Shown here: positions 46,196 to 55,790 of the stretch, one piece after another
Numbering within the stretch: position 1 is the stretch's first letter
Layout of the letters: every line of letters starts with the position of its first letter
From: Deltaproteobacteria bacterium Ga0077550
Lineage (GTDB): Bacteria > Myxococcota_A > Polyangia > Nannocystales > Nannocystaceae
DNA length: 57,091 nt
Direction: 5' to 3'
NCBI GenBank assembly: GCA_001464385.1
Contig: LNFB01000219.1
Coordinates: 1-57,091 of the forward strand
The notes under the pieces: model-generated
The model's database searches: none
What the model was told of the DNA's origin: nothing
The model's input: the letters and a program-made list of their open reading frames with translations, nothing else
Program-made: the position numbers and the translations under genes

Positions 46196-47908
46196 TTAGG
46201 GGGCGAAGGGGCCGGTGCTGGCGAATTCCTCGGACAGCACCAGGGCGGCGACCACCGCCGGGAAGTCGCCGTCGCCGGCCTCGAGGCCGTCGGCGAGGCG
46301 GTGGTACAGCGCGAGATCCTCGGGCGCGAGCGTGCGACCGAAGGCGTACTCGAGGTAGCGCTTGGCGAAGCAGCCGCGCACCGCCTGCGAGTCGGCGATG
46401 ACGTCGATCATCTCGACCGCGTCGTCGAAGTCGACCGCACCCTCGTCGATGGCGGTGAGCGTGCCGTGGGCGTCGATCGGCCGGCCGAGCAGATCCTCGG
46501 CCATCACCCGACCGATCGAGTCGTAGGCCATGTACGCGAAGCCGGGCGCGTTGAGCAGCTGGTGGCAGCCGCTGCACGCCCCGTCGTCGGTGAGCTGCGC
46601 GAGCTTCTCGCGGTAGGTGAGGCCGGAGTTCTCGGGGGTCTCGTCGATCGTCGTGTCGATGCCCGGCGGCGGCGGCGGCACGGTCTGGCACAGCAGGCGC
46701 TCGCGCACGAACCGGCCCATCTGCACCACCGAGAAGCCCGACTCCTTCGTGTGCGCGGCGAGAAGCAACGGCTGGGTGAGGATGCCGCGGCGCGTCGCGG
46801 GGTCGAGCTCGATCGCGCGGAACTCGGGGCCTGTGACGCCCGGCACGCCGTAGATCGACGCCACCGTCTCGTTGGCGTACGTCGTCGTCGAGGTCAGCAG
46901 GGTGGTCAGCGACGGCGACGCGCCGAGCATCGCCTCGGTCACGAAGCGGCGGGTCTCCTCCTCGAGATCCTGCTGCAGCGTCGGCGGCAGGCCCTCGGTG
47001 ACCTCGGCGGCCTTCTTCACGACCTGCGCGGTGTCGGTACCGAGCCACTCGGACACAAAGCGGACGATGCCGGTCTGCGCGCGGGCGTCGGCGAGCATGC
47101 GCTCGGCCTGGGCACCCACGCCCTCGGCGTCGTCGAGGGTGCCGGCCTGCGCCGCGTCGAGCAGCGCGTCGTCGGGCATCGTCGCCCACAGCAGGTAGCT
47201 CAGGCGACTCGCGACCTCGAACGGCGCGAGCGGTCCGGCCTCGCCAGGCCCCGCGGTGCCGAGCTCGGGGCGGTACAAGAAGTGCGGCGACATCAGGACC
47301 GCCTCGAGGACGAGCCGCACCGCCTCGGCCGCGGGGTCACCTGCGTCGACGCGCGCGCTGAACAGGCCGCCGTAGCGCGAGAGCTCGTCGGCGGTGGGCG
47401 GGCGACGGAACGCGCGGCGCAGGAACGCGGGCAGCCACGCATCGACGCACCCGCGATCGGCGAGCTCGGGCGTGCAGTCGCCGAGCGTCAGCGTCGGCAG
47501 CGCGGCGGTCGAGGCGTCCTCGGCGGCGCGCGACAGCACCTCGAGCTCCGCGAGCCCGAGCTGCTTGGCGTGGGCGTTGTTCGACAGGAAGTCGACCTTC
47601 TGATCGTCGGACAGCCCCGCCTCGGCGCCGGTGATGCCGAGCAGGTCGCGGACCGTGTTGCCGTACTCGAACCTCGACAGGCGGCGCACGCCGATCGCGG
47701 TGTGCAGGTCGCCGATGGCGGGATCGGGTCGAGCCGGCTCGCCCCCGGTGTCCCCCGCGTCGTCGCCCGCCGCCGTGTCGGCGCCATCGCTGCCCGCCGA
47801 GCCGTCGGCGGAAGCGCCGTCGCTGCCCGAGGCGCCCAGGCCCGAGTAGCACGCGGGCAGCAGCAGGGCAGCGGCGAGTCCGACGGGGCGGGCGAGGGGG
47901 CGCAGCAT
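46196..47908 (-). CDS. DUF1592-type cytochrome-like lipoprotein
   Basis: This 570-residue protein has a lipobox LLPAC (about residue 20) and an acidic Gly/Ser/Asp linker. The domain set follows: DUF1587 (RRLSRFEYGNTVRDLLG), DUF1595/1592 (FLRRAFRRPPTADE, SPHFLYRPE), DUF1588 with CSGCHQ heme-binding CxxCH, and DUF1585. It is thus a periplasmic c-type heme-bearing protein of unknown substrate. The ATG at 47908 fits the signal peptide and the promoter 6 bases before it. A longer start 15 codons upstream would overlap that promoter. Confidence 0.88.
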   Translation of the reverse strand: MLRPLARPVGLAAALLLPACYSGLGASGSDGASADGSAGSDGADTAAGDDAGDTGGEPARPDPAIGDLHTAIGVRRLSRFEYGNTVRDLLGITGAEAGLSDDQKVDFLSNNAHAKQLGLAELEVLSRAAEDASTAALPTLTLGDCTPELADRGCVDAWLPAFLRRAFRRPPTADELSRYGGLFSARVDAGDPAAEAVRLVLEAVLMSPHFLYRPELGTAGPGEAGPLAPFEVASRLSYLLWATMPDDALLDAAQAGTLDDAEGVGAQAERMLADARAQTGIVRFVSEWLGTDTAQVVKKAAEVTEGLPPTLQQDLEEETRRFVTEAMLGASPSLTTLLTSTTTYANETVASIYGVPGVTGPEFRAIELDPATRRGILTQPLLLAAHTKESGFSVVQMGRFVRERLLCQTVPPPPPGIDTTIDETPENSGLTYREKLAQLTDDGACSGCHQLLNAPGFAYMAYDSIGRVMAEDLLGRPIDAHGTLTAIDEGAVDFDDAVEMIDVIADSQAVRGCFAKRYLEYAFGRTLAPEDLALYHRLADGLEAGDGDFPAVVAALVLSEEFASTGPFAP

Positions 47909-47914
47909 GGTGCG

Positions 47915-47943
47915 ATCGTAGGCACCGCGGGCGCGGCGGTCCA
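47915..47943 (-). promoter_or_regulatory. Predicted promoter of the DUF1592-DUF1552 operon
   Basis: On the minus strand TGGACC (47943-47938) and TACGAT (47920-47915) are 17 bp apart, with ATG 6 bases after the -10, giving a leaderless transcript. Confidence 0.45.
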
Positions 47944-47986
47944 TCGGACGCACGACCGAACCGGGGGGAATTGTCGCGGGGGACGT

Positions 47987-48004
47987 GTCGGTCGATCGAC
48001 CGAC
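47987..48004. promoter_or_regulatory. 18-bp perfect palindrome
   Basis: GTCGGTCGATCGACCGAC is self-complementary. It lies between the hisC stop and the DUF1592 promoter, so it could be an upstream operator for the latter. A similar but shorter element, TCGGTCG-T-CGACCGA, lies at 20626-20640 upstream of the Lcl-like gene. Confidence 0.4.
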
Positions 48005-48031
48005 GCGGATCGGCCGCGTGGCCTCCGGTGC

Positions 48032-49123
48032 CTAGGCCCCCGCGCGAAGCCACGCGTCGAGGGTCGCCTCGACCAGATCGAGCTCGCCTGCGGTCCCGAC
48101 CCCGAAGCGCACGCATGCGGCGAGCTTCGGCAGGTGCCCGACGTCCTTCACCAGGATCTCGGCGCGCCGCAGCGCGTCGATCATCGATCTCGCCGCCGTG
48201 GGATCCGCCAGCCGCACCAGCACGAAGTTCGCCGCGGGATCGAACACGTGCGCCCCGGGGATCCGCGCGAGCATCCCCGCGAGTCGCCCGCGGTTGGCGG
48301 TGGTGCGCGCGATCATCTGCGCCTGCACATCGGCGAACCGGGTCAGCACCGCGTGGGCGATCGCGATCGAGGTCTGCGACACGTTGTACGGGTGGCGGAC
48401 CTTGTCGAGCGCGTGCGCGAGGCGACCGTCCGCGATCGCGTATCCGATCCGCAGCGCAGCGAGGCCGTTCTTCGACAGCGTGCGCATGTGCACCACGTTG
48501 TCGGCGACGAGCACGGACTCCAGCGACCGACCCGGGGCGTACGCGATGTACGCCTCGTCGATCACGAACACCACCGCCGGGTGGGCGGCGACCAGCCGCG
48601 CGATCACGTCGGCGTCCCACAGCGTGCCGGTGGGGTTGTTGGGGCGCGCGAAGAAGCAGATGGTGGCGCCGACCAGCGCCCGATCGAGGCCAGGGCCGTC
48701 GAGCTGCAGCGCGTCGTCGAGCTCGACCTCGCGGACCTCGTAGCCGAGCACGCGCGCCGAGTGCCCGTACATCACGAACGTCGGCGCGGGCGTCACGAGC
48801 ACCGGGCGGGCCTGGGCGCCCAGGGCCGTGAGCAGCAGCGAGATGACCTCGTCGCTGCCGTTGCCGAGCACGATGCGGCCCACGTCGCAGCCATGGATCG
48901 CGGCGAGCACCTCGCGGAGCTCGCGGCCCGAGCTGTCGGGGTAGCGGCCGAGCTCGACGCGGCGCACGACCTCGGCGAGCTCGGCCATCACGGCGTCGGG
49001 CCACGGCTCGGGGTTCTCGTTGGCGTGCAGTCGCGCGCGCGCGCTCACCCGCGGCACGTCGTAGACCGACAGCCCCGCGAGGCTCGGGCGGACGCTGGCG
49101 AGCCACGGCGGTGCGTCGGTCAT
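48032..49123 (-). CDS. hisC: Histidinol-phosphate aminotransferase
   Basis: This 363-residue PLP enzyme has the fold-I signatures ANENP (34-38), PNNPTG (161-166), VIDEAYIAY and Schiff-base Lys218 in TLSKNGLAALRIGYA. It converts imidazole-acetol phosphate to histidinol phosphate in histidine synthesis. Family members with aromatic-acid activity exist, but the coupling to hisD supports the His role. The ATG overlaps the hisD stop (ATGA). Confidence 0.93.
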   Translation of the reverse strand: MTDAPPWLASVRPSLAGLSVYDVPRVSARARLHANENPEPWPDAVMAELAEVVRRVELGRYPDSSGRELREVLAAIHGCDVGRIVLGNGSDEVISLLLTALGAQARPVLVTPAPTFVMYGHSARVLGYEVREVELDDALQLDGPGLDRALVGATICFFARPNNPTGTLWDADVIARLVAAHPAVVFVIDEAYIAYAPGRSLESVLVADNVVHMRTLSKNGLAALRIGYAIADGRLAHALDKVRHPYNVSQTSIAIAHAVLTRFADVQAQMIARTTANRGRLAGMLARIPGAHVFDPAANFVLVRLADPTAARSMIDALRRAEILVKDVGHLPKLAACVRFGVGTAGELDLVEATLDAWLRAGA

Positions 49124-50466
49124 CGTCCCTCTCCGCGGTTCGCCCCGACCGACCCGACGCGCAGCAGGACGGCGCGCGCATGCCCCTCGAGCCCCTCGGC
49201 GCGCGCGAGCGTGACGATCGCGTCGGCCTGCGCGCGTAGCCCCGCGGCGTCGAGGCGCAGCACGCTGGTGTACTTGATGAAGTCCCACACGCCGACCGGC
49301 GATCCGAAGCGCGCCGCGCCGGCGGTGGGCAGCACGTGGCTCGGCCCGGCCGTGTAGTCGCCTGCGGCCTCGGGCGTGTGGGGCCCGACGAAGATCGCCC
49401 CAGAGGTGCGCAGGCCCTCGACGAGCGCGTCGGGGTCCCGCACCAGCAGCTCGAGGTGCTCGGGGGCGTAGTCGTTGGCGGCCTCGAGCATCTGCGCGCG
49501 GTCGCGGACGATCACCGCCGCACCGTGGTCGAGCAGCGAGCGCGTCGCCATCTCGGCGCGGGGCAGCGTCGCGAGCTGCTCGCGCAGCGCGGCGTCGATC
49601 GCCTCGACCAGCGCGGGCGCGTCGGTCACGAGCACCGCACAGGCGAGCTCGTCGTGCTCGGCCTGGCTGATCAGATCCGCGGCGATCATCGCCGGGTCGG
49701 CGCCGTCGTCGGCGATGACGAGGATCTCGCTCGGGCCCGCGATGCCGTCGACGTCGCACGCCCCGTAGACGTGGCGCTTGGCCGCGGTGACCCACGCGTT
49801 GCCGGGCCCGACGATCTTGTCGACGCGGCCGATGCTCGCGGTGCCGAAGGCGGCGGCCGCGATCGCCTGCGCGCCGCCGATGGCGTAGATGCGATCGACG
49901 CCCGCGATCTCGGCGGCGAGGACCACGACGTCGGCGGGGCGCGGCGTGAACAGACACACCTCGTCGACGCCCGCGACCTTGGCCACCACCGCGGTCATCA
50001 GCACCGATGATGGATAGGCCGCGGTGCCGCCGGGGGCGTAGACGGCGACCCGACGCAGGGGCGTGGGCCGGCTGCGCAGGACGCCGCCGTCGCCATCGAG
50101 GCCGCTGGGCGCGGGGACCTGGGTGCGGTGGAACGCGGCGATGCGGGCCGCGGCGAACTCGAGCGCGGCGCGGAGCTCGGGCGCCACGCGGGAGCACGCG
50201 GCGGCGCGTTGCTCGGCCGTGAGCTCGAAGGCCCCGGGCTCGAGCGCGCGGCCCTCGAAGCGCTGCGTGAACTCGGCGACGGCCGCGTCGCCGCGGGTGC
50301 GGACCGCCTCGACGATCTCGCGGGCCGCCGCGTCGGCGGGGCCGGAGAGGCCCGCCTGACGGCCGCAGCGCGCGCGCCACGACACCCACGCGGTGTGGCC
50401 GTCGTGCGCCGTCTCGGGCTGGCGCAGATCGAGTCGGTTCAGGGCGGCGAAGTCGGCGGACGCCAT
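49120..50466 (-). CDS. hisD: Histidinol dehydrogenase
   Basis: This 448-residue enzyme carries out the last two steps of histidine synthesis, oxidising histidinol to histidine with NAD. The signatures GPGNAWVTAAKR, IAGPSEILVIAD, SQAEHDE (zinc region) and PEHLE are present. The other his genes are not in the window, so the pathway is split. The ATG at 50466 was chosen because TAGCTT stands 8 bases before it; an in-frame ATG at 50484 precedes that element and would add six residues. Confidence 0.95.
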   Translation of the reverse strand: MASADFAALNRLDLRQPETAHDGHTAWVSWRARCGRQAGLSGPADAAAREIVEAVRTRGDAAVAEFTQRFEGRALEPGAFELTAEQRAAACSRVAPELRAALEFAAARIAAFHRTQVPAPSGLDGDGGVLRSRPTPLRRVAVYAPGGTAAYPSSVLMTAVVAKVAGVDEVCLFTPRPADVVVLAAEIAGVDRIYAIGGAQAIAAAAFGTASIGRVDKIVGPGNAWVTAAKRHVYGACDVDGIAGPSEILVIADDGADPAMIAADLISQAEHDELACAVLVTDAPALVEAIDAALREQLATLPRAEMATRSLLDHGAAVIVRDRAQMLEAANDYAPEHLELLVRDPDALVEGLRTSGAIFVGPHTPEAAGDYTAGPSHVLPTAGAARFGSPVGVWDFIKYTSVLRLDAAGLRAQADAIVTLARAEGLEGHARAVLLRVGSVGANRGEGR

Positions 50467-50562
50467 CGGCGACGAAGCTAGCATCCTTCGCCCCAGCGTC
50501 GCGCGTCCGGCCGGTCCGTCCGGCCGGCCTCGAATGCCGGGGTCGTGCTAGCGTCGTGCGAC
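50467..50562. promoter_or_regulatory. Divergent promoter region with GTCCGGCCGG repeats
   Basis: The 96-bp gap between hisD and the lipoprotein has GCTAGC hexamers facing both genes (50477-50482 and 50547-50552), each forming part of a candidate -10. Two copies of GTCCGGCCGG (50505-50514 and 50518-50527) lie in the middle; the CCGGCCGG core is self-complementary. A shared regulator site is possible. No clear -35 was found. Confidence 0.35.
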
Positions 50563-51651
50563 GTGGATGCGCGAAGCGGTGGTTCCCTCGGCGGATGGCG
50601 CGCGGCGTGGGTCGTCGTCGCGTTGGCCGCGTGCGGGTCGGATCCCGCGGCCTCGAACGACGGCGGGGCGAGCAAGAACAAGGAGCCCACGGGCAACGAC
50701 GAGCTCGCGACCAGCACCGGCGACGGCGGGCCCGTGCAGGCGGCGGGGGACGTGTGCGCAGCGGCGCTCGACGTACGCCCCGGGGCCCACGAGGGCTCGT
50801 TGTACAACGCGGCGGCCGATCTCGCGGCCGCGCTCGCGGCCGACGGCGTCGATGCCCCCGGCTGCCCCTTCGACGGCCCCGACGTGTTCCTGCGCCACAC
50901 GGTCACCGCGAACGCCGACGTGACCGTGACGGCGCAGGGAGAGGGCTTCGTGCCGTTGGTCGCGATCCTCGACGCCGGGTGCACGGCGTCCTTCGCCTGC
51001 GGCGCGGGCCTGCCGATGTCGATGCTCGACGTCGCCGCGGGCACCGAGCTCTCGCTGGCGATCGGCGTCGCGGCCGATGCAGCCGCGCTCGCGGCTGCGG
51101 TGGGCCCGGACGATCTCCGGTTCCGCGTCGACGTCGTCGAGCGGCAGGTCATCGCCACCGGCCAGGGCTGCGGCCTGCTCGGTCAAGGGCGCTGCGAGAC
51201 CGGCAGCGCGTGCATGCCCGACGATCTCGGCGGGTCCCGGTGCACGCAGGTCCCCGGGGACACCTGCGCCAGCGCGACCGAGCTCCTGCTCGACGACGCG
51301 CCGGTCGTCGTGTCCGTCGATCCCGCGGTGCCCTACAGCGATGCGCACCAGCACCCCTGCGCCGGTGCACGGCGCCGCGACCGCGTGGTCCACGTCCAGT
51401 GGCCCGCGCCGGGCGGCACGCTGGTCGTGTCGAGCACCGCGGCCGACGTGGCGCTGGGCGTGCGTGGCCCCGGGTGCGCCGCCACCGAGGCGCTCGCGTG
51501 CGCCTCGGAGGGCGCCGCGGGGACGCGCGTCGAGCTCGGCGTGGACGGCCCCGGCGGTGCCTTCGTGTTCGTCGAGCTGCCGGCCGACGATCCCGCGGGC
51601 GACGGCAGTGAGCTAGGTCCCTTCGACGTCGAGTTCGCCCTCGTGCCATGA
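50563..51651 (+). CDS. Predicted lipoprotein, unknown function
   Basis: This 362-residue protein has a signal peptide with lipobox ALAAC (about residue 24), a short Asn/Gly/Asp linker and two similar beta-rich parts. It has cysteine pairs in [15 protein letters not shown]. The second half (about 225-360) has the pattern of a small PPC/bacterial pre-peptidase-like beta-domain; this is only a weak resemblance. The start GTG 50563 was chosen over GTG 50545 because TAGCGT stands 8 bases upstream. It is divergent from hisD. Confidence 0.7.
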   Translation: MDARSGGSLGGWRAAWVVVALAACGSDPAASNDGGASKNKEPTGNDELATSTGDGGPVQAAGDVCAAALDVRPGAHEGSLYNAAADLAAALAADGVDAPGCPFDGPDVFLRHTVTANADVTVTAQGEGFVPLVAILDAGCTASFACGAGLPMSMLDVAAGTELSLAIGVAADAAALAAAVGPDDLRFRVDVVERQVIATGQGCGLLGQGRCETGSACMPDDLGGSRCTQVPGDTCASATELLLDDAPVVVSVDPAVPYSDAHQHPCAGARRRDRVVHVQWPAPGGTLVVSSTAADVALGVRGPGCAATEALACASEGAAGTRVELGVDGPGGAFVFVELPADDPAGDGSELGPFDVEFALVP

Positions 51652-51700
51652 CGGGCCGCCTCCGGTGGCCTCTCGCCGGCGATCTGGGGCTGGTCGACGG

Positions 51701-51729
51701 TTGATCCGGCGGGGTGCCGCTGCCATGCT
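51701..51729 (+). promoter_or_regulatory. Possible promoter of metK
   Basis: TTGATC (51701-51706) and CATGCT (51724-51729) are 17 bp apart, with a leader of about 30 bases. I see no SAM riboswitch fold in the leader. Confidence 0.3.
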
Positions 51730-51763
51730 CCGGCCCTTCTCACGCCCGGAAAGGCAACCCCGC

Positions 51764-52921
51764 ATGGCCCGCCGTCTGTTCACCAGCGAGTCCGTCACCG
51801 AAGGACATCCCGACAAGATTTGCGACAAGGTCAGTGACTCGATCCTCGACGCGATCATCGCCAAGGATCCGCGCTGCCGCGTCGCGTGCGAGACCCTGGT
51901 GAAGACCGGCTACGTGAACGTCGCCGGCGAGGTCACGACCAGCACGTACGTCGACATCCCGTCGATCGTCCGCAAGACCATCCGCGAGATCGGCTACACG
52001 AGCTCCGCGATGGGCTTCGACGCCGACAGCTGCGGCGTGCTCGTGGCGCTCGAGGCCCAGAGCCCCGACATCTCGCTCGGCGTCGATGGCAAGGGCCTGT
52101 ACAGCGACGAGCAGGGCGCCGGCGACCAGGGCATGATGTTCGGCTACGCGTGCACCGAGACGGCGGAGCTCATGCCGCTGCCGATCAGCCTCGCGCACAA
52201 GCTCGCGCGCCGGCTGACCTACGTGCGCCGCCGCGAACACGACAGCTTCCTGCGCCCCGACGGCAAGAGCCAGGTCACCGTCGAGTACGAGGGCAACAAG
52301 CCCAAGCGCATCGACGCGGTCGTGGTCTCGACGCAGCACAGCGAGGACGTCACCCACGCGACGCTCAAGGAGTTCATCATGGAGGAGGTCATCAAGCCGA
52401 CCATCCCCGCCGACCTCCTCGACGCGCAGACGAACTACTTCGTGAACCCGACCGGTCGCTTCGTCATCGGCGGCCCCATGGGTGACTCCGGCCTCACCGG
52501 CCGGAAGATCATCGTCGACACCTACGGCGGCATGGGTCGCCACGGCGGCGGCGCGTTCTCGGGCAAGGACCCGTCCAAGGTCGATCGCTCGGCGGCGTAC
52601 TACGCCCGCTACATCGCCAAGCACCTCGTCGCTGCCGGCCTCGCCGACCGCGTCGAGGTCCAGCTCGCGTACGCCATCGGCGTCGCGAAGCCGGTCAGCG
52701 TGCTGGTCGAGAGCTTCGGCACCGGCAAGGTCACCGACGATCGCCTGTCGGAGATCGTGCTCAAGCACTTCGATGCGCGGCCCGGCCGGCTCATCGCCGA
52801 GCTCGACCTGCTGAAGCCGATCTATGCCCAGACGGCTGCCTACGGCCACTTCGGCCGCGAGGAGCACGACTTCAGCTGGGAGCGCCTGACCAAGCTCGAG
52901 GCGCTCCGCGGCGAGCGTTAG
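51764..52921 (+). CDS. metK: S-adenosylmethionine synthetase
   Basis: This 385-residue enzyme makes SAM from methionine and ATP. The signatures [12 protein letters not shown] (15-26), [12 protein letters not shown] and [16 protein letters not shown] are all present, with the expected length. It is a housekeeping gene, transcribed alone, and closed by a strong intrinsic terminator. The ATG at 51764 gives the family N-terminus ([15 protein letters not shown]). Confidence 0.97.
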   Translation: MARRLFTSESVTEGHPDKICDKVSDSILDAIIAKDPRCRVACETLVKTGYVNVAGEVTTSTYVDIPSIVRKTIREIGYTSSAMGFDADSCGVLVALEAQSPDISLGVDGKGLYSDEQGAGDQGMMFGYACTETAELMPLPISLAHKLARRLTYVRRREHDSFLRPDGKSQVTVEYEGNKPKRIDAVVVSTQHSEDVTHATLKEFIMEEVIKPTIPADLLDAQTNYFVNPTGRFVIGGPMGDSGLTGRKIIVDTYGGMGRHGGGAFSGKDPSKVDRSAAYYARYIAKHLVAAGLADRVEVQLAYAIGVAKPVSVLVESFGTGKVTDDRLSEIVLKHFDARPGRLIAELDLLKPIYAQTAAYGHFGREEHDFSWERLTKLEALRGER

Positions 52922-52948
52922 TCCGCGCTGATCGAGGTTCGAACGACG

Positions 52949-52981
52949 AGCGCCGGTCCCAGATGGGGCCGGCGCTTTTTC
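52949..52981 (+). terminator. Intrinsic terminator after metK
   Basis: A 12-bp GC-rich stem (AGCGCCGGTCCC with GGGGCCGGCGCT, one G-T pair) with an AGAT loop is followed by TTTTTC. This is the clearest factor-independent terminator in the window. Confidence 0.88.
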
Positions 52982-53086
52982 GCGTGTGCGCCGTGTTGCC
53001 GCCGATGCATCGTCGCCGCGCGATCGCGATCGGGACGCCGAACCACGCTCGGCGCGACCTCGCGCACGAAACCACGGCGCAATCGG

Positions 53087-53116
53087 TTGGCCTCCGCGTT
53101 CCCGGCACTCTATGGA
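53087..53116 (+). promoter_or_regulatory. Predicted promoter of the repeat-rich membrane protein
   Basis: TTGGCC (53087-53092) and TATGGA (53111-53116) are 18 bp apart. The ATG at 53112 lies inside the -10, so the ATG at 53136 is the likely start. A small hairpin GGAGAC-TCTGC-GTCTCC (53114-53130) lies between. Confidence 0.42.
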
Positions 53117-53135
53117 GACTCTGCGTCTCCCCCCG

Positions 53136-55244
53136 ATGTCGTTCCAACGCCTCGTCCTGCTCCTCGGCCTTGCTTCCACCGCACTGATCTCGACGGTGCC
53201 GCGCCCAGCCGAAGCGGCGGTGCGAGGTGTCGACGAGGACGACGGGGGAGGTGGGGACGACGGGGCGCCACCGCCCGCTGCCGGTGACGACGACGATGGC
53301 GGCGGCAAGCCCGAGCCGGGCGAGGACGACGGCGACGCGAAGGCGGACGACGACGGCGACGCGAAGGCGGACGACGGTGACGCGAAGGCGGACGACGGTG
53401 ACGCGAAGGCGGACGACGGCGGCGACGCGGAGGCGGGCGACGCGAAGGCGGACGACGGCGGCGACGCGGAGGCGGGCGACGCGAAGGCGGACGATGGCGA
53501 CGCGAAGGCGGACGACGGCGGCGACGCGGAGGCGGGCGCGGCGGAGGCCGGCGGTCCCGCGGGCAATGCGGAGGACGGCGCGGAACTCGAGGCGCTCGCG
53601 GCCGGCGACGCCAGCGACGAGGCGATCGAGAAGGCGATCGCGGGCCTCGATCAAGACGAGCTCGTCGGCATCGACGGCGAGCGCGTCGACCCCGAGGTCG
53701 CGGCGATGCTCGCCGAGGACTTCGCGGGCCCGCTCACCGACGAGCAGGAGGACAAGGTCCTCGCCGGCTGGGACGACGTCGAGGGCGTGGAGTTCGACGC
53801 GGAGCTGACCGCGGAGTTCAAGGGCATGGACGCCGCGCAGTTCGAGGCGCTGGCGGAGATCAGCCCCAACGAGCTCGCGGCGGCGGACGAGGTGACGCCG
53901 GCGTTCGCCGAGCAGCTCGAGGCCCAGGCCGAGGCCACCAGCGGCCTGTCGGCGGACGCCATGGACGCGCTGACCGAGCTGTTCATCGCGACGCTGCGCA
54001 AGAAGCTGGCGGAGGTCCGCGCCAAGGTGCTCGAGCGGACGATCGAGAAGGTCAAGGTCAAGCAGGAGGAGAAGCTCGGCAAGATCATCTGGATCCTGCT
54101 GATGCTGAGCCCGGCGGGTCTGCTGCTCCTGCTCATGCCGGTGGTGCTGAAGAAGAAGTACCCGACGCAGATGCCGACCTTGATCCGCGCCAGCGGCATC
54201 GCGGCGCTCGCGTTCATGGGCGCGATGGTCATGTTCACCGGCCTGCTGTACGTGCTGCGCACGGTGCAGAACGAGGCCGCGCTGGCGACCAACCCGCAGA
54301 TCCGCGTGGTCGAGGCGTCGTTCGACGCGGTCGATCGCAACCTCGACGAGATCGCCGCGCTTCCGGGCCTGCTCGAGCTGCCGCTGCAGCAGCTGCTCGC
54401 GGGCCAGATCGACTCGCTCGAGGTCGCGATCCTGCAGAACGTGAAGTCGTTCAAGGAAGACCTCGACGTCTTCAACCGGGTCGCCGAGATGTTCAAGGGC
54501 GTCAACTGGCTGTTCGGTTGGGTGTCGATCGCGCTGACGTTGTTGACGATCGTGCTCTTCCTACTGACGATCCGGCCGACGCTGGCCGAGATCGTGAAGC
54601 TGCCGGCGCGGGCGGCCAAGGGCGAGGTCGCGCCGTCTCAGGTCGTGGGCATGGTCGGCCGTCGGATCGGCAACGAGCTGCTCGCGACGCTGGGCGTCGC
54701 CGGTCTCGCCATCGTGATTGCGTTGATCTCGGGCGTCATCGAGGCCCGCCTGGTCGGCCCGGCGATGGACGTCTTCATCATGCAGCTGCTGGTCGACATG
54801 CAGTACGTCTTCGTGGAGAAGGCGTTCTCGACCACGTACGTCTACATCAGCATGGGCTCGGTGGTGGCGTTCCTCGTGCTCAACATCGCGGTGGTCGTGC
54901 TCGCCGGCGGCTTCTTCATCGGCAAGTCGCAGAAGATCCTCCGCCTGCGATTCCACGACAAGGTCGCCCTCGGCGAGCACAAGAAGTTCTGGATGTGGGG
55001 CACGGCGGGGCTGCTGTGGGCCCTGTTGCTGCCCTACGTGGTGGTGCGGATCGTCCTGCCGCTGTCCGAGTGGGTGGTGGACTCGGGCACGAGCGGCGAG
55101 TTCGCGTGGGGTCGGGTGCTGGTCGCCGGGCCGCTGATGCTCGCGCTCGGGTTCATCGTGCTGTTCATCGCCGGGCAGGGCCTGCGCGGGATGCTGTACG
55201 CGATGAAGTACAAGGTCCCGCCGTTGGCCCCGACCGGGAAGTAG
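53136..55244 (+). CDS. Large membrane protein with DGDAKADD-repeat acidic region
   Basis: This 702-residue protein has a signal peptide (1-26, ending AEAA), an acidic Asp/Ala/Gly/Lys repeat region (about 28-140), a helical Ala/Glu-rich part (140-300) and a C-terminal half of about seven hydrophobic segments. One helical segment (about 293-312, RAKVLERTIEKVKVKQEEK) before the first membrane helix looks like a coiled coil. The N-terminal repeats should be periplasmic. No family was recognised. The start at 53136 fits the signal peptide and the promoter. Confidence 0.72.
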   Translation: MSFQRLVLLLGLASTALISTVPRPAEAAVRGVDEDDGGGGDDGAPPPAAGDDDDGGGKPEPGEDDGDAKADDDGDAKADDGDAKADDGDAKADDGGDAEAGDAKADDGGDAEAGDAKADDGDAKADDGGDAEAGAAEAGGPAGNAEDGAELEALAAGDASDEAIEKAIAGLDQDELVGIDGERVDPEVAAMLAEDFAGPLTDEQEDKVLAGWDDVEGVEFDAELTAEFKGMDAAQFEALAEISPNELAAADEVTPAFAEQLEAQAEATSGLSADAMDALTELFIATLRKKLAEVRAKVLERTIEKVKVKQEEKLGKIIWILLMLSPAGLLLLLMPVVLKKKYPTQMPTLIRASGIAALAFMGAMVMFTGLLYVLRTVQNEAALATNPQIRVVEASFDAVDRNLDEIAALPGLLELPLQQLLAGQIDSLEVAILQNVKSFKEDLDVFNRVAEMFKGVNWLFGWVSIALTLLTIVLFLLTIRPTLAEIVKLPARAAKGEVAPSQVVGMVGRRIGNELLATLGVAGLAIVIALISGVIEARLVGPAMDVFIMQLLVDMQYVFVEKAFSTTYVYISMGSVVAFLVLNIAVVVLAGGFFIGKSQKILRLRFHDKVALGEHKKFWMWGTAGLLWALLLPYVVVRIVLPLSEWVVDSGTSGEFAWGRVLVAGPLMLALGFIVLFIAGQGLRGMLYAMKYKVPPLAPTGK
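53320..53540. repeat. Tandem repeats coding DGDAKADD/GGDAEAGDAKADD
   Basis: Imperfect units of about 24 and 39 bp, made of GACGCGAAGGCGGACGAC-like blocks, encode the acidic periplasmic region of the membrane protein at 53136-55244. The blocks are nearly identical, which suggests recent expansion. Confidence 0.8.
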
Positions 55245-55280
55245 ACCGGGAAGACGGAGCGCGTGGTAGCGTCGGCTGCC

Positions 55281-55790
55281 ATGCGCTGCCTCGGACACGT
55301 GCGAAACCGGAATCACGACGGTCTGTTCGTGATCCTCTGCGACTCCACCGCGCGCTTCGGCGGCTGGGACGAGCACGGCGACGCGCTCGCGGACGAGGGC
55401 AGCACGGAGCTCGACCTCGGGGGCCTTCGCACCTTCGTCGAGGAGGCCCACGGCGCGGGCTCGCACGAGCTGCACCGCAGCGACGACGGCACGCTGTGGT
55501 TGCTCGCGCCGATCGAGGACGGCGTCCGCCGCATCCCGGTCGATCACCTCGAGTCGGCGCCGCGTGTGCAGGTGATCGAGATGGGCGCCATCGACGTCCC
55601 GAGCCGCACGCTGACCATCGCGCTGGCGTATCCACCGCTCAACACGACGACCCAGGGTGATCACGCCGGTGTCACCCACGAGGACGGCGAACGGCTCGAC
55701 GTGATGGAGGTCGCCGAGGTGTTGGTGGTGACCCGGGAGTTCACCGCGGACGGAGCCCAGGTGGTCGCGCTGCGGCCGATGGGGGGATAG
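55281..55790 (+). CDS. Hypothetical protein
   Basis: This 169-residue protein has no recognised family. It is soluble, with alternating strands (GLFVILCDSTARF, LTIALAYPP, VLVVTREF) and no signal peptide. A TAGCGT hexamer stands 8 bases before the ATG. It starts 36 bp after the large membrane protein gene, so it could also be read from that transcript. Codon use looks like the surrounding genes. Confidence 0.6.
   Translation: MRCLGHVRNRNHDGLFVILCDSTARFGGWDEHGDALADEGSTELDLGGLRTFVEEAHGAGSHELHRSDDGTLWLLAPIEDGVRRIPVDHLESAPRVQVIEMGAIDVPSRTLTIALAYPPLNTTTQGDHAGVTHEDGERLDVMEVAEVLVVTREFTADGAQVVALRPMGG

Noticed and set aside
46001..49357. Plus-strand reading frame of over 1100 codons antisense to DUF1592/DUF1552 and hisC
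   Set aside because: The opposite strand carries well-conserved enzymes; the plus frame is composition-driven and has no motif.
51652..51763. Possible SAM riboswitch in the metK leader
   Set aside because: The 112-bp leader shows none of the SAM-I, SAM-II or SAH motif patterns, and a standard promoter lies only about 35 bp before the ATG.
52936..52946. GGTTCGAAC resembling a tRNA T-loop
   Set aside because: No acceptor, D- or anticodon stem can be built around it; it is just before the metK terminator.
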